Source of the DNA: JAEEJA01 sp036343175
GTDB taxonomy: Bacteria > Bacillota > Clostridia > Lachnospirales > Lachnospiraceae
Assembly: GCA_036343175.1 (NCBI GenBank)
Contig: JAZASR010000006.1
Span: forward strand, 34,720 to 98,719
DNA length: 64,000 nucleotides
Direction of reading: 5' to 3'
Shown: one piece after another, positions 26,333 to 35,108 of the stretch
Numbering within the stretch: the stretch's first letter is position 1
Layout: the number at the start of each line of letters is the position of its first letter
Program-made: the position numbers and the translations under genes
Notes under the pieces: model-generated
Databases searched by the model: none
What the model was told of the DNA's origin: nothing
Seen by the model: only the letters and a program-made list of their open reading frames with translations

Positions 26333-29300
26333 ATGGCTTTTGCACATCTGCACGTACATACTGAATATTCACTGCTCGACGGCGCCTGCCGTATAGAAGA
26401 GCTTCCGGCACGGGCACATGAGCTTGGCTTTACCCATCTTGCTATCACGGATCACGGCAATATGTATGGCGTTATAGACTTTTATAAGGCATGCAAAAAG
26501 AATGGCATCAGGCCTGTCATCGGCTGCGAAGTCTATGTGGCACCGGGCAGCAGGCATTCTAAAGAGACAGAATACGGAAAAAGACGGTATTATCACCTCA
26601 TACTTTTATGTGAGAACAATACAGGTTATCAGAATCTGATAAAGCTCGTGTCATATGGTTTTACTGAAGGTTTTTATTATAAGCCGCGAATAGACCATGA
26701 GCTTCTGGAAAAATATCATGAAGGCCTTATTGCCCTTTCCGCCTGTTTCGCCGGCAAGGTCGCAGCCTCTATAATAGAGAATAATTACGAAGAGGCAAAG
26801 CGCGAAGCCCTTTACATGGAGGGACTCTTCGGGCACGATAATTATTTCCTGGAGCTTCAGGATCACGGTCTTGCCCAGGATAAAAAGGTCAATGCAGGGG
26901 TCATGCGTCTTTCCAAAGAGACCGGCATTCCCATGGTATGCACCAATGATGTCCACTACCTTAAGCCTGAGGATTATGAGGCACACGATATCCTTCTCTG
27001 TATACAGACACAGAAACAGGTCGATGACAAGGACAGACTGAGGTACACAGGCGGCCAGTATTATCTTAAGTCAGAGGAAGAGATGAGAAAGCTTTTTCCT
27101 TATGCCCAGGCTGCATGCGACAATACTGAAAAGATAGCCGAAAGATGCAATGTGGAATTTAAGTTTCACGACTATAAGCTGCCAAAGTTTGACTGTCCTG
27201 ACGGTATGTCTTCATGGGATTACCTTAATGAACTATGCAGCGCAGGGCTGAAAGACCGCTATGGCGGGACTTTAAGGTATCAGGAAGCCCGGGCCCGTAT
27301 GGATCACGAGCTGGATGTCATCCGCAGTATGGGCTTTGTTGATTATTTCCTTATAGTCTGGGATTATGTAAGGTTCGCCCGCCAATCACATATTCCGGTA
27401 GGACCGGGCAGAGGTTCTGCTGCCGGATCCATAGTTTCGTACTGTCTTAATATTACTCAGCTTGATCCTATTAAATACAATCTCCTTTTTGAAAGATTCC
27501 TGAATCCGGAACGAGTCAGTATGCCGGATATAGACGTTGATTTCTGTGTTGAACGAAGGCATGAAGTATTTGAATATGTTGCGGAAAAGTATGGTCATGA
27601 CAGAACAGTGCATATTGTGACATTCGGTACACTCAAGGCACGTGAGGTAATACGCGACGTTGCCCGTGCCTTTGGATACAAGCCCGACTATGCAGGAAAG
27701 ATAGCGGGCCTGGTGCCAAGACCTGTAAACGGAAGAACGGTCACCATTCACGAAGCAGTCGAAGGCAATCCGGAGTTAAAAGCTCTCGTACAGAATGATC
27801 AGAAGGCAGAAAAACTTCTGGAAATAGCAGAGAAGCTGGAGGGTATGCCGCGCCACAGTTCTGTTCATGCAGCCGGTGTAGTTATAGCTCCTGAGCCTGT
27901 AATGAATTTTGTGCCTCTGTCAGGGGGAACAGGCAGGGATGATCCGGTCGTTACAGAGTTCACCATGACTACAGTCGAGGAGCTTGGCCTTCTTAAAATG
28001 GATTTTCTTGGATTAAGGAACCTTACTGTTATAGAGAATGCGGCTGCTCTTATAGGGAAGACCTATGAAGACATGATGGATATAGACTATGATGATAAAA
28101 ATGTACTTGGCATGATATCAGAGGGTGATACGGACGGGGTATTTCAGCTTGAGAGCGCCGGCATGAAGCGCTTTATGAAGAATTTAAAACCCGATTCATT
28201 TGAAGATATCTTTGCAGGTATTTCTCTCTTCAGACCTGGTCCCATGGATTTTATACCAAAGTATATTGCAGGAAAGCAGGATCCCCAGGGGGTCACATAC
28301 CTCTGTCCGCAGCTTGAGCACATACTTTCTTCTACCCATGGCTGCATAGTCTATCAGGAGCAGGTAATGCAGATAGTGCGCGACCTTGGCGGATTCAGCT
28401 ATGGCCGTTCTGATATTGTCCGGCGTGCAATGAGTAAAAAGCACTTAGATGTCATGGAGCAGGAACGCAGGAATTTCATCTATGGCAATGAAGAACTTGG
28501 CATATGCGGATGCCTTTACAACGGCATCAGTGAGGATATCGCAAATAAGATATTTGATCAGCTGATAGACTTTGCAAACTATGCATTTAATAAGTCACAT
28601 GCTGCAAGCTATGCGGTGGTTACTTTGCAGACTGCCTGGCTTAAGTACTATCATCCTGTCGAGTTCTTTGCAAGCCTCTTTTCGAGCGTATCAAATTTTG
28701 GAGGCAAGATAATACAGTATGCCGATGAATGCAGACGACACGGCATAGATCTTCTCCTCCCGGACGTGAATAAGAGTGAAGCATATTTCAAGGCAGATGA
28801 AGGCAACATAATCTATGGGCTTGGAGCCATAAAGGGAGTCGGTGACACTGCTGCCATGAAAATAGCGGAGGAAAGGAAGAAACACGGGCCTTACAAGGAT
28901 CTCTACGACCTTGTCGAAAGGCTTTCCCCTCTGTCTGTTTCCAAAAAGATCATAGACACGCTCATAAAAGCCGGAGCCTGTGACTGCCTGCCCGGGAACA
29001 GGAAGCAGAAGGTCACTATATTACCTGATATGATAGACTGTGTTCAGATGAAGAACAGAAAAGCTATGACAGGCCAGATAAGTCTGTTTGACATGGATGG
29101 GTCAGGCCTGAAAGAGACTATAATACCTGAACTTCCGAAAACTTCAGAGTTTGAGCAGAAGGATTTTCTTGGATATGAAAAGGAGCTGCTCCTTGTCTAT
29201 ATATCAGGGCATCCCCTGAACGAGTATAAGGGTCTGATGAAGCGTAACTGTACCGCAGATTCATCTGATTTCATACTTGATCAGGATCAGACAGAAGATG

Positions 29301-29848
29301 AAGCTTTTACAGCAGGTCTCAGTACATATGAGAAAGAAAAAAAGAATATCAGTGGCGGGCAGGTCGTAAAAGTCGGCGGCATAGTGCATGGATTTCAGAA
29401 GAGGACTACGCGTAAAGGCGATCTTATGGCAAGGTTTACTTTGGAAGATTTCAAAGGCCAGATAAGCTGCATAATGTTTCCCAGGCAATTTGCCTCCTAT
29501 ATCAATTTCTTCACGGAAGATATGACAGTGCTTCTCACCGGCCGTGTGGACATACCTGATGATGACGATCAGGAAGAAGCCCAGCTTATAGTTAATGAGG
29601 CGGTCTCATTTGATGATCTTCCTCATGAATTCTGGATAAAGCTGCGTGACATTTATGAGTTCAATGATCTCAGGGAGAAGATCATAGATACAGTTAAGAT
29701 ATTTCCGGGCAAAGACACCATGAAGGTATATGCAGCAGCTGAGAAAAAGGTATTCAGGCTTGAGAATAAGGTCGATATCGAAAAGATCAAAGAAGCCGGA
29801 ACATTTAAGAAGACATTTCCGTCTGTTGAAACCGCTGTAGTGATGTGA
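26333..29848 (+). CDS. dnaE: DNA polymerase III alpha subunit
   Basis: A 1171-residue DnaE-type replicative polymerase subunit. An N-terminal PHP domain (HLHVHTEYSLLDG at residues 4-16, then AITDHGNMYG) is followed by the palm with GPGRGSAAGS and the catalytic Asp triad in PDIDVDF, fingers, helix-hairpin-helix region and a late OB-fold (GGIVHGFQKRTTRKGD). No 3'-5' exonuclease domain is inserted, which separates it from PolC. The ATG at 26333 (MAFAHLHVH) has AGAAAGG upstream and starts the PHP domain directly; an in-frame start 69 bases earlier is not supported. pfkA follows after a 450-base structured gap. Confidence 0.96.
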   Translation: MAFAHLHVHTEYSLLDGACRIEELPARAHELGFTHLAITDHGNMYGVIDFYKACKKNGIRPVIGCEVYVAPGSRHSKETEYGKRRYYHLILLCENNTGYQNLIKLVSYGFTEGFYYKPRIDHELLEKYHEGLIALSACFAGKVAASIIENNYEEAKREALYMEGLFGHDNYFLELQDHGLAQDKKVNAGVMRLSKETGIPMVCTNDVHYLKPEDYEAHDILLCIQTQKQVDDKDRLRYTGGQYYLKSEEEMRKLFPYAQAACDNTEKIAERCNVEFKFHDYKLPKFDCPDGMSSWDYLNELCSAGLKDRYGGTLRYQEARARMDHELDVIRSMGFVDYFLIVWDYVRFARQSHIPVGPGRGSAAGSIVSYCLNITQLDPIKYNLLFERFLNPERVSMPDIDVDFCVERRHEVFEYVAEKYGHDRTVHIVTFGTLKAREVIRDVARAFGYKPDYAGKIAGLVPRPVNGRTVTIHEAVEGNPELKALVQNDQKAEKLLEIAEKLEGMPRHSSVHAAGVVIAPEPVMNFVPLSGGTGRDDPVVTEFTMTTVEELGLLKMDFLGLRNLTVIENAAALIGKTYEDMMDIDYDDKNVLGMISEGDTDGVFQLESAGMKRFMKNLKPDSFEDIFAGISLFRPGPMDFIPKYIAGKQDPQGVTYLCPQLEHILSSTHGCIVYQEQVMQIVRDLGGFSYGRSDIVRRAMSKKHLDVMEQERRNFIYGNEELGICGCLYNGISEDIANKIFDQLIDFANYAFNKSHAASYAVVTLQTAWLKYYHPVEFFASLFSSVSNFGGKIIQYADECRRHGIDLLLPDVNKSEAYFKADEGNIIYGLGAIKGVGDTAAMKIAEERKKHGPYKDLYDLVERLSPLSVSKKIIDTLIKAGACDCLPGNRKQKVTILPDMIDCVQMKNRKAMTGQISLFDMDGSGLKETIIPELPKTSEFEQKDFLGYEKELLLVYISGHPLNEYKGLMKRNCTADSSDFILDQDQTEDEAFTAGLSTYEKEKKNISGGQVVKVGGIVHGFQKRTTRKGDLMARFTLEDFKGQISCIMFPRQFASYINFFTEDMTVLLTGRVDIPDDDDQEEAQLIVNEAVSFDDLPHEFWIKLRDIYEFNDLREKIIDTVKIFPGKDTMKVYAAAEKKVFRLENKVDIEKIKEAGTFKKTFPSVETAVVM

Positions 29849-29854
29849 GTTGAC

Positions 29855-30048
29855 CATCAGCCTTTTTTATCTCCAATAGCACTTTGTGGTCAGGAAAATG
29901 CTTCTGGATGCGCTCTCGCTCACTTCTTCACGCAGCGCTTCTAACCTCAGACTTCCCTTCCGGTCGTCTTCGCTAAGAAGCGGCGTTCAGAATGATCCAG
30001 AAGCATTTTCCTGACCATCAAAGTGCTTTTTACTTTTTGAGGCTGATG
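29855..30048 (+). repeat. Structured intergenic element, copy A
   Basis: An outer stem CATCAGCC (29855-29862)/GGCTGATG (30041-30048) encloses a 32-bp hairpin. AGCACTTTG (29878-29886) pairs with CAAAGTGCT (30019-30027), then after one bulged T the 23 bases 29887-29909 pair perfectly with 29995-30017. The 85-base loop holds a 74-base core (29921-29994) that recurs, reverse-complemented, in copy B at 63774-63967 with about one substitution and one indel. The arms differ between the copies yet remain fully paired. No ORF is credible in it. It fills most of the dnaE-pfkA gap. It could be a structured RNA or a MITE-like mobile element. Confidence 0.8.
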
Positions 30049-30055
30049 ATACAAG

Positions 30056-30130
30056 AACCTGCTTTTCAGAGCATGCAGGTTTGAGTGAGGGAACTTTAAG
30101 CACAGGTGCTAAAGTTTCCTCGCTCAAACC
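30056..30130 (+). promoter_or_regulatory. Mutually exclusive hairpins upstream of pfkA
   Basis: AACCTGC (30056-30062) can pair with GCAGGTT (30075-30081). A longer hairpin, 30078-30098 with 30110-30130 (21 bp with two G-T pairs), uses the same GGTT. The two cannot form together, which is the pattern of an attenuator or switch. The region is 170 bases before pfkA and just after element A. No T-run follows. Confidence 0.45.
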
Positions 30131-30300
30131 GGAAATGGTCGGAAAAGTAGAAAATTTGGCTGCCTTGTATTGAAAAATGGCGCTCAATATCATAGAATAT
30201 TAATGGTGAAAAGATATAAGCTGTAAGATGATCGGCCAGATCTGAGGATAAGGGCATCATCTTCATTTTATTCGAAATATTATGAGAAAGGAAAAAAAAC

Positions 30301-31281
30301 ATGGGGAATGCAGTTCAAAAGATAGGTGTACTTACCAGCGGAGGTGATGCTCCCGGCATGAATGCAGCCATAAGAGCTGTTGTACGTACGGCACTTTCAT
30401 ATGATATTCAGGTGGTGGGCATTAAGAGAGGATATGCAGGTCTTCTCGAAGAAGATATAGAAGAAATGGATTCTCTTTCGGTTTCAGATATCATCCAGCT
30501 TGGAGGCACTATTCTCTATACGGCAAGATGCCCTGAGTTCAAGGAAGAAGCAACACAGGACAAGGCAGCAGATATACTCAGGAAGCTCGGTATTGAAGGG
30601 CTTGTTGTGATCGGCGGCGATGGTTCATTCATGGGTGCAAGCGCTCTGGCACGGCGCGGGATCAACACCATCGGTATCCCCGGGACCATAGATCTGGATA
30701 TTGCCTGCACTGATTATACTATTGGCTTTGATACAGCAGTAAATACCGCTGTTGAAGCAGTTGATAAGCTTCGCGATACATCCGAGTCTCATGAAAGATG
30801 TTCAGTAGTGGAAGTTATGGGACACACAGCCGGCCATATTGCCCTCTGGTCCGGTATTGCCAGCGGAGCAGAGTATATCCTCACAACAGAGGAGTATGAC
30901 GGCGACCTTGAGAAGATCATTAAGAAGATCATCTTAAGACAGAGAATGGGCAAGAAGAACCATATCATCGTAAATGCCGAAGGTATCGGCAATTCCACAG
31001 AGATGGCCAAGGTTATTCAGGAGGTGACGGGCATAGAGACAAGAGCTACTATACTCGGTCACATTCAGCGAGGCGGCAGCCCATCCGGCAAGGACAGGGT
31101 ATATGCATCAGCTATGGGAGCCATGGCCGTGGAGCTTCTGAATGAAGGCAGGACCAACAGAGTCGTAGCTTATAGAAAGGGAGAGTTTGTTGATTATGAC
31201 ATCCAGGAGGCTTTGGCAATGCAGAAAGGCCTCGACCCGTATCTTATGCACATTCAGTCAAGGCTTACAACAGTTGACTGA
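30301..31281 (+). CDS. pfkA: ATP-dependent 6-phosphofructokinase
   Basis: Phosphorylates fructose 6-phosphate in glycolysis. The 326-residue length matches bacterial PfkA. LTSGGDAPGMNAAIRA begins the nucleotide site, GGDGSFMGA has the Gly that marks ATP rather than pyrophosphate use, and GHIQRGGSP is the substrate block. The catalytic motif reads GIPGTIDLD, whereas GIPGTIDND is nearly universal, so the Asn between the two active-site Asps is Leu. GAAAGGA precedes the ATG. The gene follows dnaE as in many Firmicutes, but with an unusually long, structured gap. Confidence 0.94.
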   Translation: MGNAVQKIGVLTSGGDAPGMNAAIRAVVRTALSYDIQVVGIKRGYAGLLEEDIEEMDSLSVSDIIQLGGTILYTARCPEFKEEATQDKAADILRKLGIEGLVVIGGDGSFMGASALARRGINTIGIPGTIDLDIACTDYTIGFDTAVNTAVEAVDKLRDTSESHERCSVVEVMGHTAGHIALWSGIASGAEYILTTEEYDGDLEKIIKKIILRQRMGKKNHIIVNAEGIGNSTEMAKVIQEVTGIETRATILGHIQRGGSPSGKDRVYASAMGAMAVELLNEGRTNRVVAYRKGEFVDYDIQEALAMQKGLDPYLMHIQSRLTTVD

Positions 31282-31314
31282 TTATTTATATATTAAATCC
31301 AGGAGGTATTGATA

Positions 31315-31581
31315 ATGAAAAAGTTTCTGAAGGTTTTAGGCGGTGTTACAGCTGTTGCTGCAGTTTGCGGCGGTGTCTGGTATTTCTTCAAGAATTACAT
31401 TAAGAATGATGACCTTGATGATGATTTCGATGAGGACGATGATTTCGAGGATGATGATTTTGAAGATGACGAGGATGAGGAAGGCGAGAGCACACCTTCG
31501 TCAAGCAAGTATGTAAAGATCAATATCGACGATGAAGACGGCGATGATGAGGCTGATGAAAAGTCAGAGGATAAAGAGTGA
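31315..31581 (+). CDS. Small membrane-anchored acidic protein
   Basis: An 88-residue protein with one hydrophobic N-terminal helix (about 3-24) and a strongly acidic tail of Asp/Glu repeats (EDDDFEDDDFEDDE). The ATG at 31315 follows AGGAGG by eight bases; a TTG six bases earlier is in frame but less likely. The layout resembles small membrane proteins of the YtxH type only in having a leading membrane helix. Function unknown; the acidic tail might bind cations or basic partners. It is 33 bases behind pfkA. Confidence 0.7.
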   Translation: MKKFLKVLGGVTAVAAVCGGVWYFFKNYIKNDDLDDDFDEDDDFEDDDFEDDEDEEGESTPSSSKYVKINIDDEDGDDEADEKSEDKE

Positions 31582-31624
31582 TAGAAGTCCCATGGATGGG
31601 ATATAGAATATTAAAGGATTATCG

Positions 31625-31658
31625 CGGCACCTTTTTAAATTCAGGGTGCCGTTAATTT
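31625..31658 (+). terminator. Probable Rho-independent terminator
   Basis: CGGCACC (31625-31631) pairs with GGTGCCG (31645-31651), followed by TTAATTTTG. It ends the pfkA/acidic-protein unit before the aminopeptidase gene. Confidence 0.55.
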
Positions 31659-31677
31659 TGAAAGGTGGTTAGAATAC

Positions 31678-33057
31678 ATGGAAACAAAGAATGTATGGCC
31701 GACCTACGATAAAAAGGCGTTAAAGAGCCTTGAAAAATTAAGTTCAGGTTATATTGATTTCTTATCAAATGGAAAGACAGAACGTGAATGTGTAGATCAG
31801 ATCGTAGAGTCAGCGCACGCAGCAGGATATAAAGATCTGACAGATTACATCATGAAGGGCAAAGCACTTAAGCCTGGCGACAAGATCATTGCTGTAAATA
31901 TGAAAAAGTCCGTGGCTATGTTTCAGATAGGCAAAGAGCCATTTGAACGCGGTATGAACATACTTGGCGCCCATATAGATTCCCCGAGGATGGATGTGAA
32001 ACAGAATCCGCTCTATGAGGATAAGGAAATAGTTTATCTTGATACCCACTATTACGGCGGCATAAAGAAATATCAATTCGTTACCCTTCCTCTTGCTATT
32101 CATGGTGTGATAGTGAAGGAGAATGGCGAAGTCTGCAATGTAAATGTCGGTGAGGACCCGGATGATCCTGTATTCTGTGTTTCAGACATTCTGATTCACC
32201 TTGCAGGCGAGCAGATGGAGAAGAAGGCATCCAAGGCAATAGAAGGCGACAATCTCGACGTCATAATCGGAAATAAGCCCCTTGCCGGTGAGGAAAAGAA
32301 TGCAGTAAAAAAGAATATCCTTAATATTCTTAAGGATAAGTACGGAATTGAAGAGGAGGACTTCATCTCGGCAGAGCTTGAGATAGTTCCGGCAGGACCT
32401 GCCCGTGAAATGGGATTTGACCGCAGCATGATCCTTTCACATGGTCAGGATGACAGAGTATGTGCTTATTCATCACTTATTGCTATGCTTGACACGCCTG
32501 TAAGAGAAAAGACATCCTGCTGTCTGCTTGTCGATAAAGAGGAGATAGGTTCAGTCGGTGCTACCGGCATGCAGTCAAAATTCTTTGAAAATACAGTTGC
32601 GGAGCTCATAAACTTAAATGGGAATTATTCTGAGATCAGCTTAAAGAGGACGCTTGCCAATTCAAGGATGCTCTCATCAGATGTAAGCGCAGGATTCGAT
32701 CCTCTCTACAAGGACAGATTCGAAGGCAAGAATGCCGCATATTTAGGACACGGCATAGTATTCAACAAGTTTACGGGAGCCCGCGGCAAATCAGGCTCCA
32801 ATGATGCCAATGCCGAGTATATGGCCGCCATCAGGAAGATCATGGATGACAATAATGTTCATTTCCAGACTGCCGAACTTGGCAAGGTAGATGTCGGAGG
32901 CGGCGGAACCATAGCCTATATCCTTTCACTTTACGGTATGGAGGTCATCGATGCAGGCGTGCCTGTACTTTCCATGCATTCACCGTGGGAGGTCACAAGT
33001 AAGGCAGATCTTTATGAAGCTTACAAAGGGTATATTGCGTTCCTGAAGGATGCCTGA
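31678..33057 (+). CDS. M18 family aminopeptidase
   Basis: A 459-residue zinc aminopeptidase of the M18 (aspartyl aminopeptidase/aminopeptidase I) family, cytoplasmic, trimming N-terminal residues from peptides. Metal-ligand motifs are present: GAHIDSPRMD (about residue 97), the DKEEIGSVG catalytic Glu pair (about 286) and a C-terminal His in SMHSPWEV. GAAAGGTGG precedes the ATG. The stop codon lies inside a 15-base tandem duplication (33045-33074). Confidence 0.92.
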   Translation: METKNVWPTYDKKALKSLEKLSSGYIDFLSNGKTERECVDQIVESAHAAGYKDLTDYIMKGKALKPGDKIIAVNMKKSVAMFQIGKEPFERGMNILGAHIDSPRMDVKQNPLYEDKEIVYLDTHYYGGIKKYQFVTLPLAIHGVIVKENGEVCNVNVGEDPDDPVFCVSDILIHLAGEQMEKKASKAIEGDNLDVIIGNKPLAGEEKNAVKKNILNILKDKYGIEEEDFISAELEIVPAGPAREMGFDRSMILSHGQDDRVCAYSSLIAMLDTPVREKTSCCLLVDKEEIGSVGATGMQSKFFENTVAELINLNGNYSEISLKRTLANSRMLSSDVSAGFDPLYKDRFEGKNAAYLGHGIVFNKFTGARGKSGSNDANAEYMAAIRKIMDDNNVHFQTAELGKVDVGGGGTIAYILSLYGMEVIDAGVPVLSMHSPWEVTSKADLYEAYKGYIAFLKDA

Positions 33058-33074
33058 TCGAAGAATGCCTGATC
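33045..33074 (+). repeat. 15-base tandem duplication across a stop codon
   Basis: GAAGGATGCCTGATC (33045-33059) is followed directly by GAAGAATGCCTGATC (33060-33074). The first copy holds the aminopeptidase stop codon, so readthrough would meet a second TGA in the same frame 15 bases later. Confidence 0.8.
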
Positions 33075-33156
33075 ATTTTTGCTCATGGTTTGCAGGGTAT
33101 GATAAAGTAAGCTTTTTAAGAAGATCCGGCATGACATGTCATAGAGAGGAGACAGT

Positions 33157-34098
33157 ATGATACAGCCGCTGTCGGGTGCGGAGAGCACCATGAATATAAA
33201 GCCGCTTAAGATGAGGCATAAGAGCGGTGATTTCTTAAGTCTCCTGAAGGCTGCTTCAGAGAATCTGACAGATGATGGAGATACAGCTCAGAGTGAAGAG
33301 GTCGTTGAAAATGCTGCTTCTAATGGGGTAAGCGGCGATGCTCAGAGCTCCGGCGCTTTGTCTTTGAACCCGACCGCTTCTGTTGCCGGTCAGTCATCGC
33401 TGGCAGGGAAGCATAAATATACATTCAGTGATCCGGTGACGGGGCAGGAAGTTATCTACCTGGATGTTGCCAGGTCAGCAGCCAACAGCAGTTCAGACCG
33501 GATAGATGGATATGCTGCAGCTGATCATATTGGAAATGCTGATGCTCAGAGAAGCGGAATGGCTTCCGTATCCGGGAATGCCGGTTCGCCTGTTATAGCT
33601 CAAAGCTCTGATGAAAATAAGGCGGGAAGCAATGATGCCAATACTTCTGCTGCGTCAGGATCACCGGTCGCTGCCTATGATCCAAAAAAGATCACATCTG
33701 TCGACTCTGCGAAGACTACTAAGTACGATGCGTATTTTAAGGAGGCAGCTCTTAAGTATGATGTCAGTGAGAGCCTTCTTAAAGGTATTGCAAGAGCTGA
33801 GTCTAACTTCAATGCCGGCGCTGTCTCTCATTCGGGAGCAATGGGAGTCATGCAGCTCATGCCTGCAACGGCAGCCTCTTATGGCGTCAGAAGTCCATAT
33901 AATGCCCGTGAAAGCATCCTGGGCGGCGCCCATGTTATTTCAGATAAGCTGAAGGAGTTCAACGGAAGCGTATCGCTTGCGCTCGCAGCATACAATGCCG
34001 GAAGCGGTACTGTAAAGCGCGTCGGAGGCGTACCATCTGCCTGCAGGGCTTATGTTGATAAGGTCATGAACTATGCTTCGGAATATGAGACTGCTTAA
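33157..34098 (+). CDS. Lytic transglycosylase (SLT) domain protein without a signal peptide
   Basis: A 313-residue protein with a disordered, Ser/Ala/Asn-rich N-terminal two thirds and a C-terminal SLT domain (about 190-310). The catalytic Glu is in GIARAESNFN; GAMGVMQLMPATA and LALAAYNAGSGTV are the standard SLT motifs. Its role would be to cleave peptidoglycan glycan strands to anhydro-muropeptides. No signal peptide or membrane segment is visible, though the substrate is outside the cell. Flagellum- or secretion-associated transglycosylases can be exported by dedicated systems, so that is one possibility. AGAGGAG precedes the ATG. Confidence 0.87.
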   Translation: MIQPLSGAESTMNIKPLKMRHKSGDFLSLLKAASENLTDDGDTAQSEEVVENAASNGVSGDAQSSGALSLNPTASVAGQSSLAGKHKYTFSDPVTGQEVIYLDVARSAANSSSDRIDGYAAADHIGNADAQRSGMASVSGNAGSPVIAQSSDENKAGSNDANTSAASGSPVAAYDPKKITSVDSAKTTKYDAYFKEAALKYDVSESLLKGIARAESNFNAGAVSHSGAMGVMQLMPATAASYGVRSPYNARESILGGAHVISDKLKEFNGSVSLALAAYNAGSGTVKRVGGVPSACRAYVDKVMNYASEYETA

Positions 34099-34104
34099 AG
34101 ATGC

Positions 34105-34219
34105 GGGACAAATGTACAGGATAATTGCGCAGGATTATTGTGTAGGATAAATGTGCAGGATGATTGCGCAGGACAAATGTGCAGGATGATTGCGCAGACT
34201 GAATGCACAGGGAATGTAC
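34105..34219 (+). repeat. 13-base tandem repeat array
   Basis: Nine units of 13 bases (last one 11), for example AGGATGATTGCGC and AGGACAAATGTGC. The two types roughly alternate, giving a 26-base higher-order period. The array starts seven bases after the stop of the SLT gene and fills most of the gap to the PurO gene. No ORF is supported. Confidence 0.85.
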
Positions 34220-34289
34220 AGCATATGTGTTTTATGACCCGGCAGCCAGCCGGGCATAACATAAATAAAAATAATGGAGAACAGGACCT

Positions 34290-35015
34290 ATGAAAATGAC
34301 CACTATGGAAAGAGAACTTAAAGGTACTTCCTATCCGGGAAGAGGCATTGTGATCGGCCTTTCTGAGAATGGCAGATATGCGGTTACAGCATATTTCATT
34401 ATGGGAAGAAGTGAGAACAGCCGCAACAGGGTGTTTGTAGAAGATGGTGAGGGTATAAGGACTGAAGCTTTCGATCCTTCAAAGATGGAAGACCCATCTC
34501 TTATCATTTATTCACCTGTAAGGGTACTTGGCGATGATACCATCGTCACTAATGGCGATCAGACAGATACCATCTATGATTTTCTGAAGGATGGCAGGAC
34601 ATTTGAGGAAGCGCTTGAGACAAGGGAGTTCGAACCCGACGCGCCTAACTATACTCCCCGTATTTCAGGTCTCATGCATATTGATGATGGCAGATACTCT
34701 TATAAACTCTCTATCTTAAAGAGCGATAATGGTAATGGCAGTTCCTGCCAGCGTGAGACATTCAATTACATGCAGCCCATAGCAGGCGAAGGTCATTTCA
34801 TTCATACATATATGGGAGATGGCGATCCTCTTCCAAGCTTTGAGGGAGAGCCTGTACCTGTTGAGATACCTGATGACATTGATGAATTCATCGATACCAT
34901 CTGGGCAAGTCTTGATAAGGACAATAAGGTATCCCTTTTTGTAAGATATATTGACCTAGAGACAGGAAATTATGATTCATCCATTATAAACAAGAATTCC
35001 AGGGATGATGATTGA
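34290..35015 (+). CDS. PurO-type IMP cyclohydrolase
   Basis: A 241-residue protein resembling the PurO family (first known from archaea), which closes the ring of FAICAR to give IMP. Characteristic stretches are YPGRGIVIGLSENG near the N-terminus and YFIMGRSENSRNRVF. Its immediate neighbour, 93 bases downstream, is an AICAR transformylase that lacks a cyclohydrolase domain, so the pair replaces the usual bifunctional PurH. This context greatly supports the call. TGGAGAACAGG precedes the ATG. Confidence 0.88.
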   Translation: MKMTTMERELKGTSYPGRGIVIGLSENGRYAVTAYFIMGRSENSRNRVFVEDGEGIRTEAFDPSKMEDPSLIIYSPVRVLGDDTIVTNGDQTDTIYDFLKDGRTFEEALETREFEPDAPNYTPRISGLMHIDDGRYSYKLSILKSDNGNGSSCQRETFNYMQPIAGEGHFIHTYMGDGDPLPSFEGEPVPVEIPDDIDEFIDTIWASLDKDNKVSLFVRYIDLETGNYDSSIINKNSRDDD

Positions 35016-35108
35016 TCCTTTCCATAAGTATCATAACCTGTACGATAATAGATACATCTGCAGAAAAAGCAGTCAACATGCAAATATCAGAATATATGGA
35101 GGCAATAA

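Noticed and set aside
29849..30300. Protein-coding gene in the dnaE-pfkA gap
   Set aside because: Open frames there are short, lack ribosome binding sites and lie in hairpin arms.
34105..34219. CRISPR array
   Set aside because: The units are 13 bases and contiguous, with no unique spacers and no cas genes nearby.
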